NCBI RefSeq assembly: GCF_001613425.1
Contig: NZ_BDCI01000028.1
Location: forward strand, 1 to 64,000
Source of the DNA: Nocardia vulneris
GTDB lineage: Bacteria; Actinomycetota; Actinomycetes; Mycobacteriales; Mycobacteriaceae
Direction: 5' to 3'
DNA: 64,000 bases
Part shown: positions 48,039 to 57,058 of the stretch, one piece after another
Position numbering within the stretch: the first letter of the stretch is position 1
How the letters are laid out: each line of letters opens with the position of its first letter
Made by a program: the position numbers and the translations under genes
Notes under the pieces: model-generated
What the model was told of the DNA's origin: nothing
The model's database searches: none
Seen by the model: only the letters and a program-made list of their open reading frames with translations

Positions 48039-48431
48039 ATGCACTTCGGCGGGGTGGCGTTACTGGTGGACGACGTGGACGCGACGGTGGCGTTCTACGA
48101 GGCGGCCTTCGGTCTCGGACAGGTGTTCGCCGACAGCGACGGCACCTTCGTGGTGCTCGGCCGCGGCGGGTGGTCCGAGGGGCCGACCGCGCCCTATCTC
48201 AGCGTCGAACACCGGCGCAAGATCGAGGACTACGCCGAACCCCGGCCCACCGACGGATTTCGCGTGCTGCTCGAAACCGACGACGTGGACGACGCTTATC
48301 GCCGCGCGGTCGAGGCCGGTGCGCGCAGCGCGTTGGTCCCCACCACGCGCCCCTGGGGGCAGCGCGTCGCGGCGGTCATCGACCTGAACGACGCCATCGT
48401 GGAGATCAACGGACCCGTCACGCCGGACTGA
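48039..48431 (+). CDS. VOC-family protein
   Basis: 130 residues from ATG 48039 (AAGGAG 6 nt upstream, so the start at 47982 is rejected). It is a single VOC module: GVALLVDDVDATVAFYEAAFG, GRGGWSEGPTAPYLSVE, and a C-terminal RVAAVIDLNDAIVEINGP. The late glutamate E (VEING) and the early H are the metal positions. It is possibly a glyoxalase-like or resistance protein. Confidence 0.83.
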   Translation: MHFGGVALLVDDVDATVAFYEAAFGLGQVFADSDGTFVVLGRGGWSEGPTAPYLSVEHRRKIEDYAEPRPTDGFRVLLETDDVDDAYRRAVEAGARSALVPTTRPWGQRVAAVIDLNDAIVEINGPVTPD

Positions 48432-48532
48432 CGGGCCGGAACCCGCACCCGCGCCTGCCGTTTCGCGACGCCGTCGGCTGTGCCGTCCTACCCTCGAGAC
48501 AAGGGTTCCTCGACGCGCACGGGAGGACGCCG

Positions 48533-49207
48533 ATGGTCGAGACCGCAGTGCTCATGATCGACTTGCAGAACACCTACATCGCCGACGACGGCGTGCGTGA
48601 CGCACTGGGCTGGCCGCCCATCTGGCGACTCGACGCGGTCGTGCGCGAATGTGCCGAGTTGGCCGAACAGGCGCGGCGCCAACAGTTCCCGCTCATCTAC
48701 TCCCGCATGATCGCCGGACAGTCCGGCCTGATCGGCACCGGCCCGCGACCGCGCAGACATCTGCAGCACCGCCGCCCGCTGGTTCCGAAAGTGTCTGCCG
48801 AGCAACGCGAGTGGAAGTCCCGCATCATGGACGAGGTCGCGCCGCGCCGCGGCGACGTGGTGCTCACCAAGACCCGGCACAGCTTCTTCGCCTATACCGA
48901 ACTCGAGCCGCTGCTCCGCAATCTCGGCGCGCACCGCCTCGTCGTCGCCGGATTGCAGACCAATGTCTGCGTCGAGGCCACCGTGCGGGCCGCGCTGGAA
49001 CGCAACTTCGACGTCGCGGTGCCCGACGACGCGGTCAGCACGGACGGCCCCGCCCTGCACTACGCCTCCCTGGACGCCATGCGGGTGCTCTACGTCGAGG
49101 TCGCGCCGTGGCGGGAACTGCTGGCGCCGGACGCGCCGTGGGATCGCGCGTACACCACGCCCGACTACGGTCGCGATCCCGAATATTGGCGCAGCCCAAC
49201 GGCTTAA
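48533..49207 (+). CDS. Isochorismatase-like cysteine hydrolase
   Basis: 224 residues from ATG 48533 (GGGAGGA upstream). The triad is complete: D10 (MIDLQNTY), K113 (TKTRHSFF) and C146 (TNVCVEAT). The cis-peptide region LQTNVCV is intact. Members cleave isochorismate, nicotinamide or N-carbamoyl substrates; a catalytic cysteine excludes true EntB-type isochorismatases. It is far from the synthetase, so a link is not supported. Confidence 0.88.
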   Translation: MVETAVLMIDLQNTYIADDGVRDALGWPPIWRLDAVVRECAELAEQARRQQFPLIYSRMIAGQSGLIGTGPRPRRHLQHRRPLVPKVSAEQREWKSRIMDEVAPRRGDVVLTKTRHSFFAYTELEPLLRNLGAHRLVVAGLQTNVCVEATVRAALERNFDVAVPDDAVSTDGPALHYASLDAMRVLYVEVAPWRELLAPDAPWDRAYTTPDYGRDPEYWRSPTA

Positions 49208-49219
49208 CACACCGGCCAG

Positions 49220-49263
49220 ACAACGAGGGGCCGCAGCCGACGGCTGAGGCCCCTCGTGGTTGT
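49220..49263. terminator. Terminator after the isochorismatase-like gene
   Basis: GAGGGGCC (49225-49232) pairs with GGCCCCTC (49248-49255), with an inner AGCCG/CGGCT stem and outer CAAC/GTTG pairs. It starts 13 bp after the stop codon. Confidence 0.75.
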
Positions 49264-49592
49264 ACCGACCGGTGTCCGAGCCACTTTCCTCTGGGCCCCG
49301 GCCTCGATACAAGACACTCTCACATTTCCGGGCGTTCGGCGCACCGAGCGCGAGTGCAACTGTGACCAGCGGCGCATGTGCATCTGTACAGTCGGCCGAT
49401 ACGGCTCTGACCTGGGAAAATAGATGAGCGCTATCCGACTGAATATAACGGAAAGATAACGGCTCGGCATGATCGTTTTCATATCGTGCCCTGCCGAATA
49501 CGAGATCCGTTCTCCCGCAAACGCACTCGCGAAACGATCGAGAACCCGGCGGCGGTGACAGCGGCCCGCCCGCACTCGGCTAACCTGGCCCG
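49264..49592. other. Gene-free stretch, 329 bp
   Basis: No gene is seen. The segment 49415-49490 is AT-richer (GAATATAACGGAAAGATAACGG, with ATAACGG twice) and probably holds the gtrA promoter. Confidence 0.5.
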
Positions 49593-50123
49593 ATGTTCTT
49601 GGCCCAGATTGTCGCTGCCCGCGTGCCGAGCCGAATGCTGTCGGCGTTCGTGCGCAACGCGGAGCTGCTGAAGTTTCTGACCGTCGGAGCGATCGCCTTC
49701 GTCACCACCTCGGTGCTGTTCTTCGGACTGAAATGGACCGTCCTGCACGGTAAGCCGGTGACCGCGAACATGGTCGCCGTGCTGATCGCGACGGTCGTGT
49801 CCTACGTCCTGAACCGCGAGTGGGCGTTCACCGCACGCGGCGGGCACGAGCGGCGGCACGAGGCGGCACTGTTCTTCGTGGTGGCGGGCATCGGCATGGT
49901 GATCAACCAGCTGCCGCTCGCGGTGTCGAGCTACATCTTCCAGCTCCGCGCGCCGCACGTGTCGGTGGTCACCGAGAACATCGCCGATTTCGTCAGCGCG
50001 ACGATCATCGGCACCCTGCTCGCCACGGTGTTCCGCTGGTGGGCCATGCGCAAGTTCGTCTTCCCGCACCAGGTCGAGCCCGACCTGGAACGCGACGGAG
50101 CGATTCCCGAGCTGCGCGCCTGA
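49593..50123 (+). CDS. GtrA-family membrane protein
   Basis: 176 residues with four membrane spans (ELLKFLTVGAIAFVTTSVLFFGL, MVAVLIATVVSYVLNREWAF, HEAALFFVVAGIGMVINQLPLAVS, FVSATIIGTLLATVFRWWAMRKFVF). The motif NREWAF is the GtrA hallmark. GtrA proteins flip polyprenyl-linked sugars used in cell-wall polymers. It is followed after 7 bp by the FGE-like gene. Confidence 0.92.
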   Translation: MFLAQIVAARVPSRMLSAFVRNAELLKFLTVGAIAFVTTSVLFFGLKWTVLHGKPVTANMVAVLIATVVSYVLNREWAFTARGGHERRHEAALFFVVAGIGMVINQLPLAVSSYIFQLRAPHVSVVTENIADFVSATIIGTLLATVFRWWAMRKFVFPHQVEPDLERDGAIPELRA

Positions 50124-50130
50124 CCTGCGC

Positions 50131-50790
50131 GTGGACGCGCACGCACTGATCACCGTGCCCGCGGGCACGGTACAGCTGGCGGATCGGCGAACCCGCCGCC
50201 AGTGGACCGTCGATATCGCACCCTTCCGGATCGGCGCGGTCCCGATCACCCAGGAACGCTATGCCCAGGTCACCGGGGAACGGCCGAGCAGCGCGGCGGG
50301 CGAGCGCCGGCCCGTCGACGGCGTCTCCTGGTGGGACGCCGTGCGGTGCTGTAATGCCCTGTCCGCACAGGAGGGCTTGCGTCCGGCGTATCGCATAGCC
50401 GACGAGGACATCGAATGGGATGCCGCCGCCGACGGCTACCGACTCCCGAGCGAGGCCGAATGGGAGTACGCGTGCCGCGCGGGCAGCACCGGCCCGCGGT
50501 ACGGTCCGCTCGACGAGATCGCTTGGTATCGCGGGAATTCCGGCGATCGGATGCACGAGGTCGGCGGTAAGCGGCCCAACGCGTTCGGCCTGTTCGACAT
50601 GCTCGGCAACACCTGGGACTGGTGCTGGGACATCTACGACGCCGAGGTCTACGGCTCCTACCGGGTGCTGCGCGGCGGCGGCTGGTTCGACGAACACTGG
50701 AGCTGCCGGGCCGGTGTGCGCCGGCGCAGTCACCCGAGTTTGCGCCTCGATGATGTCGGCTTCCGGGTCGCACGCACCATAACGCCCTGA
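50131..50790 (+). CDS. Formylglycine-generating enzyme-like protein
   Basis: 219 residues from GTG 50131. The SUMF1/FGE fold is clear: TVDIAPFRIGAVPITQERYAQVTG, PVDGVSWWDAVRCCNALS, YRLPSEAEWEYACRAG, NAFGLFDMLGNTWDWCWDIY, RVLRGGGWFDEHWSCRAG. In true FGE (e.g. S. coelicolor, C272 and C277, from memory) two active cysteines lie after RGG. Here the first is replaced by Asp (GGGWFD) and only the second remains (WSC). A canonical copper-dependent activity is therefore unlikely. It forms an operon with gtrA. Confidence 0.85.
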   Translation: MDAHALITVPAGTVQLADRRTRRQWTVDIAPFRIGAVPITQERYAQVTGERPSSAAGERRPVDGVSWWDAVRCCNALSAQEGLRPAYRIADEDIEWDAAADGYRLPSEAEWEYACRAGSTGPRYGPLDEIAWYRGNSGDRMHEVGGKRPNAFGLFDMLGNTWDWCWDIYDAEVYGSYRVLRGGGWFDEHWSCRAGVRRRSHPSLRLDDVGFRVARTITP

Positions 50791-50934
50791 TCGGACATTC
50801 CCGACAGGTTCCGCCGTACGCTCCACGAAATCGTCAGGGCCGCACATACTGTCCGGGACAAGCATGGCTATCTCCCAGACAACGCGCCCGTGACACCGCG
50901 CCCGGTGTCACATCGACCCGAAGCGAGCGTATTC

Positions 50935-51216
50935 ATGGTCATCATCGCTGTGCACGACGCCCTCCTCGCCCAAATCGGTAACCCGACCCCGGAAGCGCCG
51001 CCGATCTCGGACAAGATCCTGCAGATGGTCCGCTACCTCACCTGGCTGGTGCTGCTGTCCGGCGTCTGCGGAATCACCTTCGCCGGTGGACGATTCGCCT
51101 GGGAGAAGTGGCAGGGCGGCGCGCTGGAGTCGCCGAAGATGATCGCGGGCGCGATGATCGGCGGGGTGGTCGCCACGAGCGCGGGCACGATCATGAACGC
51201 GGTGGTCGGCAGTTGA
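50935..51216 (+). CDS. Small two-span membrane protein, pilin/TrbC-like
   Basis: 93 residues from ATG 50935. Two hydrophobic spans are separated by a short charged hairpin: YLTWLVLLSGVCGITFAGGRF and MIAGAMIGGVVATSAGTIMNAVVG. The topology and size are like VirB2/TrbC or other small conjugative-channel proteins of actinobacteria, but no secretion genes are near. The glycine pattern is notable. Function unknown. Confidence 0.6.
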   Translation: MVIIAVHDALLAQIGNPTPEAPPISDKILQMVRYLTWLVLLSGVCGITFAGGRFAWEKWQGGALESPKMIAGAMIGGVVATSAGTIMNAVVGS

Positions 51217-51240
51217 TCGCGGAAGGAAGTTTTCCGCGAT
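51216..51240. promoter_or_regulatory. Inverted repeat before the WYL regulator
   Basis: ATCGCGGAA (51216-51224) and TTCCGCGAT (51232-51240) are perfect 9-bp arms with a 7-nt spacer. It starts at the previous stop codon and lies 18 bp before the WYL start, so it may be an operator for autoregulation or a small terminator. Confidence 0.5.
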
Positions 51241-51258
51241 TGCTGCGATGATCGACCG

Positions 51259-52218
51259 ATGTTGGAGACCTCCGCACGATTGCTGCGGCTGTTGTCGTTG
51301 CTACAGCTGCATCGGGACTGGACCGGTCCCGCGCTCGCCGCGCGGCTCGAGGTGTCCACCCGCACCATCCGCACCGATATCGAGCGGTTGCGGACCCTGG
51401 GCTATCCGGTGTACGCGACGCCCGGTGTCGCGGGCGGCTACCGGCTCGGCGCGGGCTCCGCGCTGCCGCCGCTGCTGCTCGACGACGACGAGGCCGTCGC
51501 GGTCGCGGTCGGGCTCGCCACCGCGGCGAACGGCGCGGTCACCGGGATCGAGGAAACCTCCGTCCGCGCGCTGGTGAAGTTGCAACAGGTGCTGCCCGCA
51601 CGGCTGCGGCAGCGGGTCGCCATGCTCACCTCGGCCACCGTGCACGCACCGGAATTCCAGCGCACCACCGTCGACGCCGCGGTGCTCACCGCCGTGGCGG
51701 CCGCGATCCGGGCGAGCGAGCAGTTGCGGTTCGACTACGAGACACACGCCGGGACGCCGTCGCGGCGTGCGGTCGAACCGCACCGGATGGTGCATTTCCG
51801 CGGGCGGTGGTATCTGGTCGCCTGGGATCCCGGTCGCGCCGACTGGCGCACCTTCCGGGTGGACCGGATCGTGCCGAAGACGCCCAACGGTCCGCGGTTC
51901 ACGCCGCGCGAGCTGTCCGAAGCCGAGCTCGCCGACCGGGTGCAGCGCGGCGTCGGGGCCGCGACATGGCGCTATCGCGCGACGGTGCGCATGGCCGCAC
52001 CCGCGCAGGAGATCCGGGCGAAGCTGCCGCCCGCGGTGTCGGTCGCCGCGGACGGACCGGATCACTGTGTGGTGCAGGCGGGTTCGGACAATCCGCGGAT
52101 GCTCGCGCACTATCTCGGTGTGGCCGACGTCGATTTCGAGGTGCTCGACGGCCCGGAACTCGTCGAGCAGTTGCTGGCGACCGCCGAGCGATTCCGGCGC
52201 GCGGCCGGTGCCGAATAA
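51259..52218 (+). CDS. WYL-domain transcriptional regulator (YafY/DeoR type)
   Basis: 319 residues. The N-terminal HTH_11 (residues 1-60, ARLLRLLSLLQLHRDWTGPALAARLEVSTRTIRTDIERLRTLGYP) is followed by the WYL domain (about 140-220, with GRWYLVAWDPGRADWRTFRVDRI) and the WCX C-terminal part. WYL proteins sense ligands or nucleic acid. It may regulate itself through 51216-51240. Confidence 0.92.
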   Translation: MLETSARLLRLLSLLQLHRDWTGPALAARLEVSTRTIRTDIERLRTLGYPVYATPGVAGGYRLGAGSALPPLLLDDDEAVAVAVGLATAANGAVTGIEETSVRALVKLQQVLPARLRQRVAMLTSATVHAPEFQRTTVDAAVLTAVAAAIRASEQLRFDYETHAGTPSRRAVEPHRMVHFRGRWYLVAWDPGRADWRTFRVDRIVPKTPNGPRFTPRELSEAELADRVQRGVGAATWRYRATVRMAAPAQEIRAKLPPAVSVAADGPDHCVVQAGSDNPRMLAHYLGVADVDFEVLDGPELVEQLLATAERFRRAAGAE

Positions 52219-52247
52219 ATCGTCGACGCAGCACAATTCGGCAAAAT

Positions 52248-52286
52248 AGCGAAACCCGGCCGATTCGGCACAGGGCCGATCGCGAC
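52248..52286. terminator. Bidirectional terminator
   Basis: AGCGAA...CCCGG at 52248-52259 pairs with CCGGG...TTCGCT at 52276-52286 with one bulged A. It separates the WYL gene from the converging secreted-protein gene. Confidence 0.6.
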
Positions 52287-52313
52287 CGGGTTCGCTGGTA
52301 CCGCGATTACCTA

Positions 52314-52841
52314 CTAGGGCTGGTTGGCGCCCGCGATGCCGCCGATGATGCCACCGATGATGCAGCCGGGGATGGCCCCGATAATGGCGAAGATCAGCCC
52401 GATCAGGAAGCCGATCGCGCATCCGATCAACACACCCGCGACGGTGGTACCGGCGTCACCGATGAATTGCGGGGCGCCCAGCTCCGGGACCGCGGCCCCG
52501 ACCGGCTGCAGCGTCAAAGTGGTTGCGGCGGCGTCGACCTGCGGCGCCACCCGAACCTGCTGCCCCGACACCGACTGCATCGTGGTCGGCACGGTGGCGA
52601 CCAGCGAGCCGTCCGGCGCGACGACGGAGATGCCCTGATCGGGCGTGAGCACGAACTTGCCGGAGGCGAGCGTGACGGTCGCGCTCGAGTGGTCCGGTGC
52701 GACGGCGGCGGTGTAGGCCACCCCCTGATCGACGCCGGTGATCGCGTCGGCCACCTGCACCTCACCGTGCGCGGTGGCGGCGGCGATACCGGTCGCGGCA
52801 ATGGTGAGGGCTGCGGTCGCTACGAATTTCCTGATATTCAT
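52314..52841 (-). CDS. Secreted protein with glycine-zipper C terminus
   Basis: 175 residues from ATG 52841. A signal peptide (NIRKFVATAALTIAATGIAAATAHG) is cleaved near residue 26. A beta-rich domain follows (about 30-120; VQVADAITGVDQ, FVLTPDQGISVVAPDGSLV). The end is a hydrophobic Gly/Ile-rich segment (CAIGFLIGLIFAIIGAIPG, then CIIGGIIGGIAGA). Such zippers insert in or cross a membrane. I do not know a function; similar small exported proteins seem common in Nocardia. Each of the last two segments has a cysteine. Confidence 0.65.
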   Translation of the reverse strand: MNIRKFVATAALTIAATGIAAATAHGEVQVADAITGVDQGVAYTAAVAPDHSSATVTLASGKFVLTPDQGISVVAPDGSLVATVPTTMQSVSGQQVRVAPQVDAAATTLTLQPVGAAVPELGAPQFIGDAGTTVAGVLIGCAIGFLIGLIFAIIGAIPGCIIGGIIGGIAGANQP

Positions 52842-52988
52842 AAGGCTTTCCAATCATCTAGCCGATTCGATTGGCGTTTCCCCGGTAAACGGCCGTGGAA
52901 ACACCATCGATCATGCGCTCTCGGCAATGATGTTGTCGAGAGCCTGCGGCAGATCGAATTGCCCTGGAAGATCAGCGATTTCGAAATT

Positions 52989-53006
52989 CCCCCGATAATT
53001 GGGGGG
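52989..53006 (-). terminator. Possible cobN terminator
   Basis: CCCCC (52989-52993) and GGGGG (53001-53005) enclose GATAATT. On the minus strand the hairpin follows the cobN stop by 14 bp and is followed by AATTT. The stem is short. Confidence 0.4.
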
Positions 53007-53019
53007 TTGCTTTTCCGGA

Positions 53020-56000
53020 CTACTCCAATTCGCCCTCGGTCTCCAAATAGACCTGACGCAACCGATCCAGTGTCGCCTGCTCCGGCCGCTCCCACAAGTC
53101 CCGCTCGGCCGCCTCCAGCAGCCGCTCGGCAATGCCGTGCAGGGCCCACGGGTTGGACTGCTCCATGAACTTGCGGTTCACGTCGTCGAAAACGTAACTC
53201 TCCGCGAGCTTCTCGTACATCCAGTCGGCGACCACGTTGGTGGTGGCGTCGTAGCCGAACAGGTAGTCGACGGTGGCGGCCATCTCGAACGCGCCCTTGT
53301 AGCCGTGCCTGCGCATCGCCTCCAGCCAGCGCGGGTTGACCACCCGGGCGCGGAACACGCGCGAGGTCTCCTCGGACAGCGTCCGGGTGCGCACCGCGTC
53401 GGGACGGGTGCTGTCGCCGATGTAGGCCTCGGGGTTCTTCCCGGTGAGCGCGCGGACCGTGGCGACCATGCCGCCGTGGAACTGGAAATAGTCGTCGGAG
53501 TCGGCGATATCGTGCTCGCGGGTGTCGGTGTTCTTGGCGGCCACCGCGATTCGGCGATACGCGGTGCGCATGTCGTCGGCCGCGGGCGCGCCGTCGAGAT
53601 CGCGGCCGTAGGCGTAGCCGCCCCAGGTGGTGTAGACCTGTGCGAGATCGTCGTCGGTGCGCCAGCTCTTGGCATCGATCAGCTGCAGCAGCCCTGCGCC
53701 GTAGGTGCCCGGCTTGGAACCGAAGATGCGGGTGGTGGCGCGGCGGGCGTCGCCGTGCTCGGCCAGATCCGCGGCGGCATGGGCGCGTACGTAATTGGAC
53801 TCGGCGGGCTCGTCCAGCTCGGCGACCAGCCGGACCGCGTCGTCCAGCAGCGCCAGCACGTGCGGAAAGGCGTCGCGGAAGAAGCCGCTGATGCGCACCG
53901 TGACATCGACACGCGGACGGGCCAATTCGTCGAGCGAGATCACCTCCAGCGTGGTGACCCGGCGGCTCGCCTCGTCCCAGACCGGCCGGACACCCAGCAG
54001 GGCAAGGACTTCGGCGATATCGTCGCCGGAGGTGCGCATCGCCGAGGTGCCCCACACCGACAGCCCCACCGAGCGCGGGTACTCGCCGTGATCGGCCAGG
54101 TAGCGGGCCAGCAGCGAATCCGCCATGGCCTGACCGGTTTCCCAGGCCAGCCGCGAGGGGACGGCCTTCGGGTCGACCGAGTAGAAATTGCGGCCCGTGG
54201 GCAGCACGTTGATCAGGCCCCGCAGCGGCGAGCCACTGGGCCCCGCGGGAATGAACCCGCCGTTCAACGCGTGCAGGACGCGCTCCACCTCGACCCCGGT
54301 CTGCCGCAGGCGCGGCACGACTTCGGCGGCGGCGAAACGCAATACCGCGCGCACGGCCGTCAGCTCACGGTCGGCGGTCGCGCCCGCCGCCGCGAACTCG
54401 TCGACGATCCGATCGACCGCGTCCACGGACCAGTCGGCGGCCTGCAACGCGGCGACCAGACCGCGCGCCTGCTCCTCCACCACATCGACCCGGCCACGGG
54501 CCTCGGTGCCGGACTCGTCCAGCCCCAACGCTTCCCGCAGACCGGGCACGTTGCGTTCACCGCCCCACAGCTGGCGGGCGCGGAGCATGGCCAGCACCAG
54601 ATCCAGCTCGCTCTCCCCCGCCGGCGCCTGGCCGAGGATGTGCAGGCCGTCGCGGATCTGCACGTCCTTGATCTCGCACAGCCAGCCGTCGACGTGCAGC
54701 AGCATGTCGTCGAAGACGTCCTCGTCCGGGCGTTCGGCCAGGCCCAGATCGTGGTCCATCTTCGCCGCGCGCATCAACGTCCAGATCTGCTGCCGGATGG
54801 CGGGCAGCTTGGCCGGGTCGAGGGTGGAGATGTTGGCGTGCTCGTCGAGCAGCTGCTCCAAACGCGAGATATCGCCGTAGCTTTCGGCCCGCGCCATCGG
54901 CGGGATCAGGTGGTCGACCAGCGTCGCGTGCGCCCGGCGCTTGGCCTGGGTGCCCTCGCCCGGATCGTTCACCAGGAACGGGTAGATCAGCGGGAGGTCG
55001 CCGAGCGCGGCGTCGGTGCCACAGGACGCGGACATGCCGAGCGTCTTACCGGGCAGCCACTCCAGGTTGCCGTGCTTGCCGAGGTGCACCATCGCGTCGG
55101 CGCCGAAACCCGCTGCCGCGCGCAACCATTGGTAGGCGGCGAGATAGTGGTGGCTCGGCGGCAGGTCGGGGTCGTGATAGATGGCGACGGGATTCTCGCC
55201 GAAACCGCGCGGCGGCTGCACCATCAGCGCCACGTTGCCGAAGCGCAGTGCGGCGATGACGATCTCACCGTTCGGGTCGGCCGAACGGTCCACGTACAGC
55301 TCGCCCGGCGGCGGGCCCCACGCCTCGATCACGGCCTCGCGCAGGTCGTCCGGCAGGGTGTCGAACCAGGCCGCGTAGGTGGCGGCACTGATCCGGATCG
55401 GGTTGCCCGCCAGCTGTTCGGCGGTCAGCCAGTCCGGATCCTGGCCGCCCGCCGCGATCAACGCGTGGATCAGGGCGTCGCCGTCCTGTTCGTCGAGGCC
55501 GGGGATCTCGCCGGGCGCGCCGAGATCGTAACCGGCCTTGCGCATTTCGGTGAGCAGACGGATGGCGCTGGCCGGCGTGTCCAGGCCGACCGCGTTGCCG
55601 ATGCGGGCATGTTTGGTCGGGTACGCGGACAGCATCAGGGCGATGCGCTTACGGGCGGCCGGGATGTGGCGCAACCGCGCGTAACGCACCGCGATACCGG
55701 CGACGCGCGCCGCGCGCTCGGCATCGGGGACGTAGGTCGACAGGCCGTCGGCGTCGAACTCCTTGAACGAGAACGGCACCGTGATGATCCGTCCGTCGAA
55801 CTCGGGCACCGCGACCTGAGTGGCGACATCCAGCGGGGACAGCCCGTCATCGTTGGCCGCCCACTGCTCGCGTCCGCTGGTGAGGCACAGGCCTTGCAGG
55901 ATGGGCACATCCAGGTCTGCGAGCGCGCCCACGTCCCACGCCTCGTCCTCGCCGCCGGCCGAGGCGGTGGCGGGCTTGGTGCCGCCCGCGGCCAGCACCG

Positions 56001-56637
56001 TCACCACCAGCGCGTCGGCCTGGCGCAGGGTCGCGAGCAGCTCCGGCTCGGCGGTGCGCAGCGACGCGCAGTACAGCGGGAGCGGGCGGGCGCCGGTGTG
56101 CTCGATCGCCTGGCAGAGGGCGTCGATGTAGCCGGTATTACCGGCCAGATGCTGTGCGCGGTAATAGATCACCGCGACCGTCGGCGCGTCCGCCGGTACC
56201 GCCACCCCCGGAGTCCGTTCCAGCACACCCCAACTCGGCAACTGCACCGGCGGCTCGAAGCCGTGGCCGGTCAGCAGCACCGTATCGGATAGGAAGTTGT
56301 GCAGCTGGCGCAGATTCGCCGCGCCGCCGGCCGCGAGATAGTTGTGCGCGTCCGCGGCGACACCGCCGGGCACCGTCGAACATTCCATCAGCTCCGCGTC
56401 CGGCGCGATCTCGCCGCCGAGCGCCACCATCGGCACCCCGCTGTCGCGCAGCACCGCCAGCCCGTCCTCCCACGCGCGCTTGCCGCCGAGGATGCGCACG
56501 ATCACCAGATCGGCGCCGTCGAGCAGCGCGGGCAGATCGTCCACCAGCAGCCGGGCGGGGTTACCCCACCGATAGTCGGCGCCGCTGGCACGGGCACTGA
56601 GCAAATCGGTATCGGACGTGGACAGCAGCAGGATCAC
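53020..56637 (-). CDS. cobN: Cobaltochelatase subunit CobN
   Basis: 1,205 residues from GTG 56637 (AGGAAGG 9 nt upstream). CobN is the large subunit of the ATP-dependent cobaltochelatase that puts cobalt into hydrogenobyrinic acid a,c-diamide in the aerobic route, with CobS/CobT or ChlI/ChlD-type partners encoded elsewhere. The CobN/magnesium-chelatase H-type signature VHLGKHGNLEWLPGKTLGMS lies about residue 515-535, and EPPVQLPSWGVLERT near 155. The length is that of the family. It is transcribed under a cobalamin riboswitch. An AT-poor gap to 52842 follows. Confidence 0.96.
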   Translation of the reverse strand: MILLLSTSDTDLLSARASGADYRWGNPARLLVDDLPALLDGADLVIVRILGGKRAWEDGLAVLRDSGVPMVALGGEIAPDAELMECSTVPGGVAADAHNYLAAGGAANLRQLHNFLSDTVLLTGHGFEPPVQLPSWGVLERTPGVAVPADAPTVAVIYYRAQHLAGNTGYIDALCQAIEHTGARPLPLYCASLRTAEPELLATLRQADALVVTVLAAGGTKPATASAGGEDEAWDVGALADLDVPILQGLCLTSGREQWAANDDGLSPLDVATQVAVPEFDGRIITVPFSFKEFDADGLSTYVPDAERAARVAGIAVRYARLRHIPAARKRIALMLSAYPTKHARIGNAVGLDTPASAIRLLTEMRKAGYDLGAPGEIPGLDEQDGDALIHALIAAGGQDPDWLTAEQLAGNPIRISAATYAAWFDTLPDDLREAVIEAWGPPPGELYVDRSADPNGEIVIAALRFGNVALMVQPPRGFGENPVAIYHDPDLPPSHHYLAAYQWLRAAAGFGADAMVHLGKHGNLEWLPGKTLGMSASCGTDAALGDLPLIYPFLVNDPGEGTQAKRRAHATLVDHLIPPMARAESYGDISRLEQLLDEHANISTLDPAKLPAIRQQIWTLMRAAKMDHDLGLAERPDEDVFDDMLLHVDGWLCEIKDVQIRDGLHILGQAPAGESELDLVLAMLRARQLWGGERNVPGLREALGLDESGTEARGRVDVVEEQARGLVAALQAADWSVDAVDRIVDEFAAAGATADRELTAVRAVLRFAAAEVVPRLRQTGVEVERVLHALNGGFIPAGPSGSPLRGLINVLPTGRNFYSVDPKAVPSRLAWETGQAMADSLLARYLADHGEYPRSVGLSVWGTSAMRTSGDDIAEVLALLGVRPVWDEASRRVTTLEVISLDELARPRVDVTVRISGFFRDAFPHVLALLDDAVRLVAELDEPAESNYVRAHAAADLAEHGDARRATTRIFGSKPGTYGAGLLQLIDAKSWRTDDDLAQVYTTWGGYAYGRDLDGAPAADDMRTAYRRIAVAAKNTDTREHDIADSDDYFQFHGGMVATVRALTGKNPEAYIGDSTRPDAVRTRTLSEETSRVFRARVVNPRWLEAMRRHGYKGAFEMAATVDYLFGYDATTNVVADWMYEKLAESYVFDDVNRKFMEQSNPWALHGIAERLLEAAERDLWERPEQATLDRLRQVYLETEGELE

Positions 56638-56649
56638 AGGTGGCAGCCT

Positions 56650-56815
56650 TCCTCGGGTGACGCGCCCATCGGGTGTTCGCTGCTCGCTGCCGGGGGTCGG
56701 CAGCCAGCGAGCCGGCGGAGTGGGCAAGCCCAGAGGGTCTGGCTTTCACAGTGGCGCGACCGCACCGGATTTGCACCGGTTTCCTCGTCACCCGCCGAGC
56801 CTTGGGATGCTACCC
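56650..56815 (-). ncRNA. Cobalamin (B12) riboswitch
   Basis: Read on the minus strand, the region contains the diagnostic AdoCbl-riboswitch core: GAGGAAACCGGTGCAAATCC, then GCCACTGTGAAAGCCAGACC (the B12 box). Flanking stems are present, for example GGCTCGGCGGGTGACG at the 5' side and GACGCGCCCATCGG complement near the 3' end. It ends about 13 bp before the cobN GTG, so binding of cobalamin should block translation or transcription of cobN. The limits are approximate. Confidence 0.93.
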
Positions 56816-56913
56816 CGCGCGTCGCGGCGCGACGCACCGAGGTTGGCCGTGTTCACCGGGATCGGCGGCGCGGCGAAGCGTATGGGTCTGCGCGCTTCTC
56901 GTCGCTGGGCCCG

Positions 56914-57053
56914 GTCTCGAAGTCCGGCCGGATGCCGCCGCGGTTCAGCTCGTCGCCTGGCAAGGCGGAGGAGGAGCCGATGCCGGGGTTGATATCGGCG
57001 ACGCGGCCAGGCGGCGAGCTGGACTGTGGCGGCGCCGGATGGGACTTCGAGAC
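56914..57053. repeat. Large imperfect inverted repeat (about 48-nt arms)
   Basis: Arm 56914-56961 and arm 57006-57053 are complementary, with perfect GTCTCGAAGTCC/GGACTTCGAGAC tips, then a mismatched stretch, and CAGCTCG/CGAGCTG plus CGCCTGGC/GCCAGGCG blocks at the loop side. The loop is about 44 nt. The element ends 5 bp beyond the NTF2-like gene stop codon. It may be a terminator, a MITE-like insertion or a structured RNA. Confidence 0.65.
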
Positions 57054-57058
57054 AGGGC

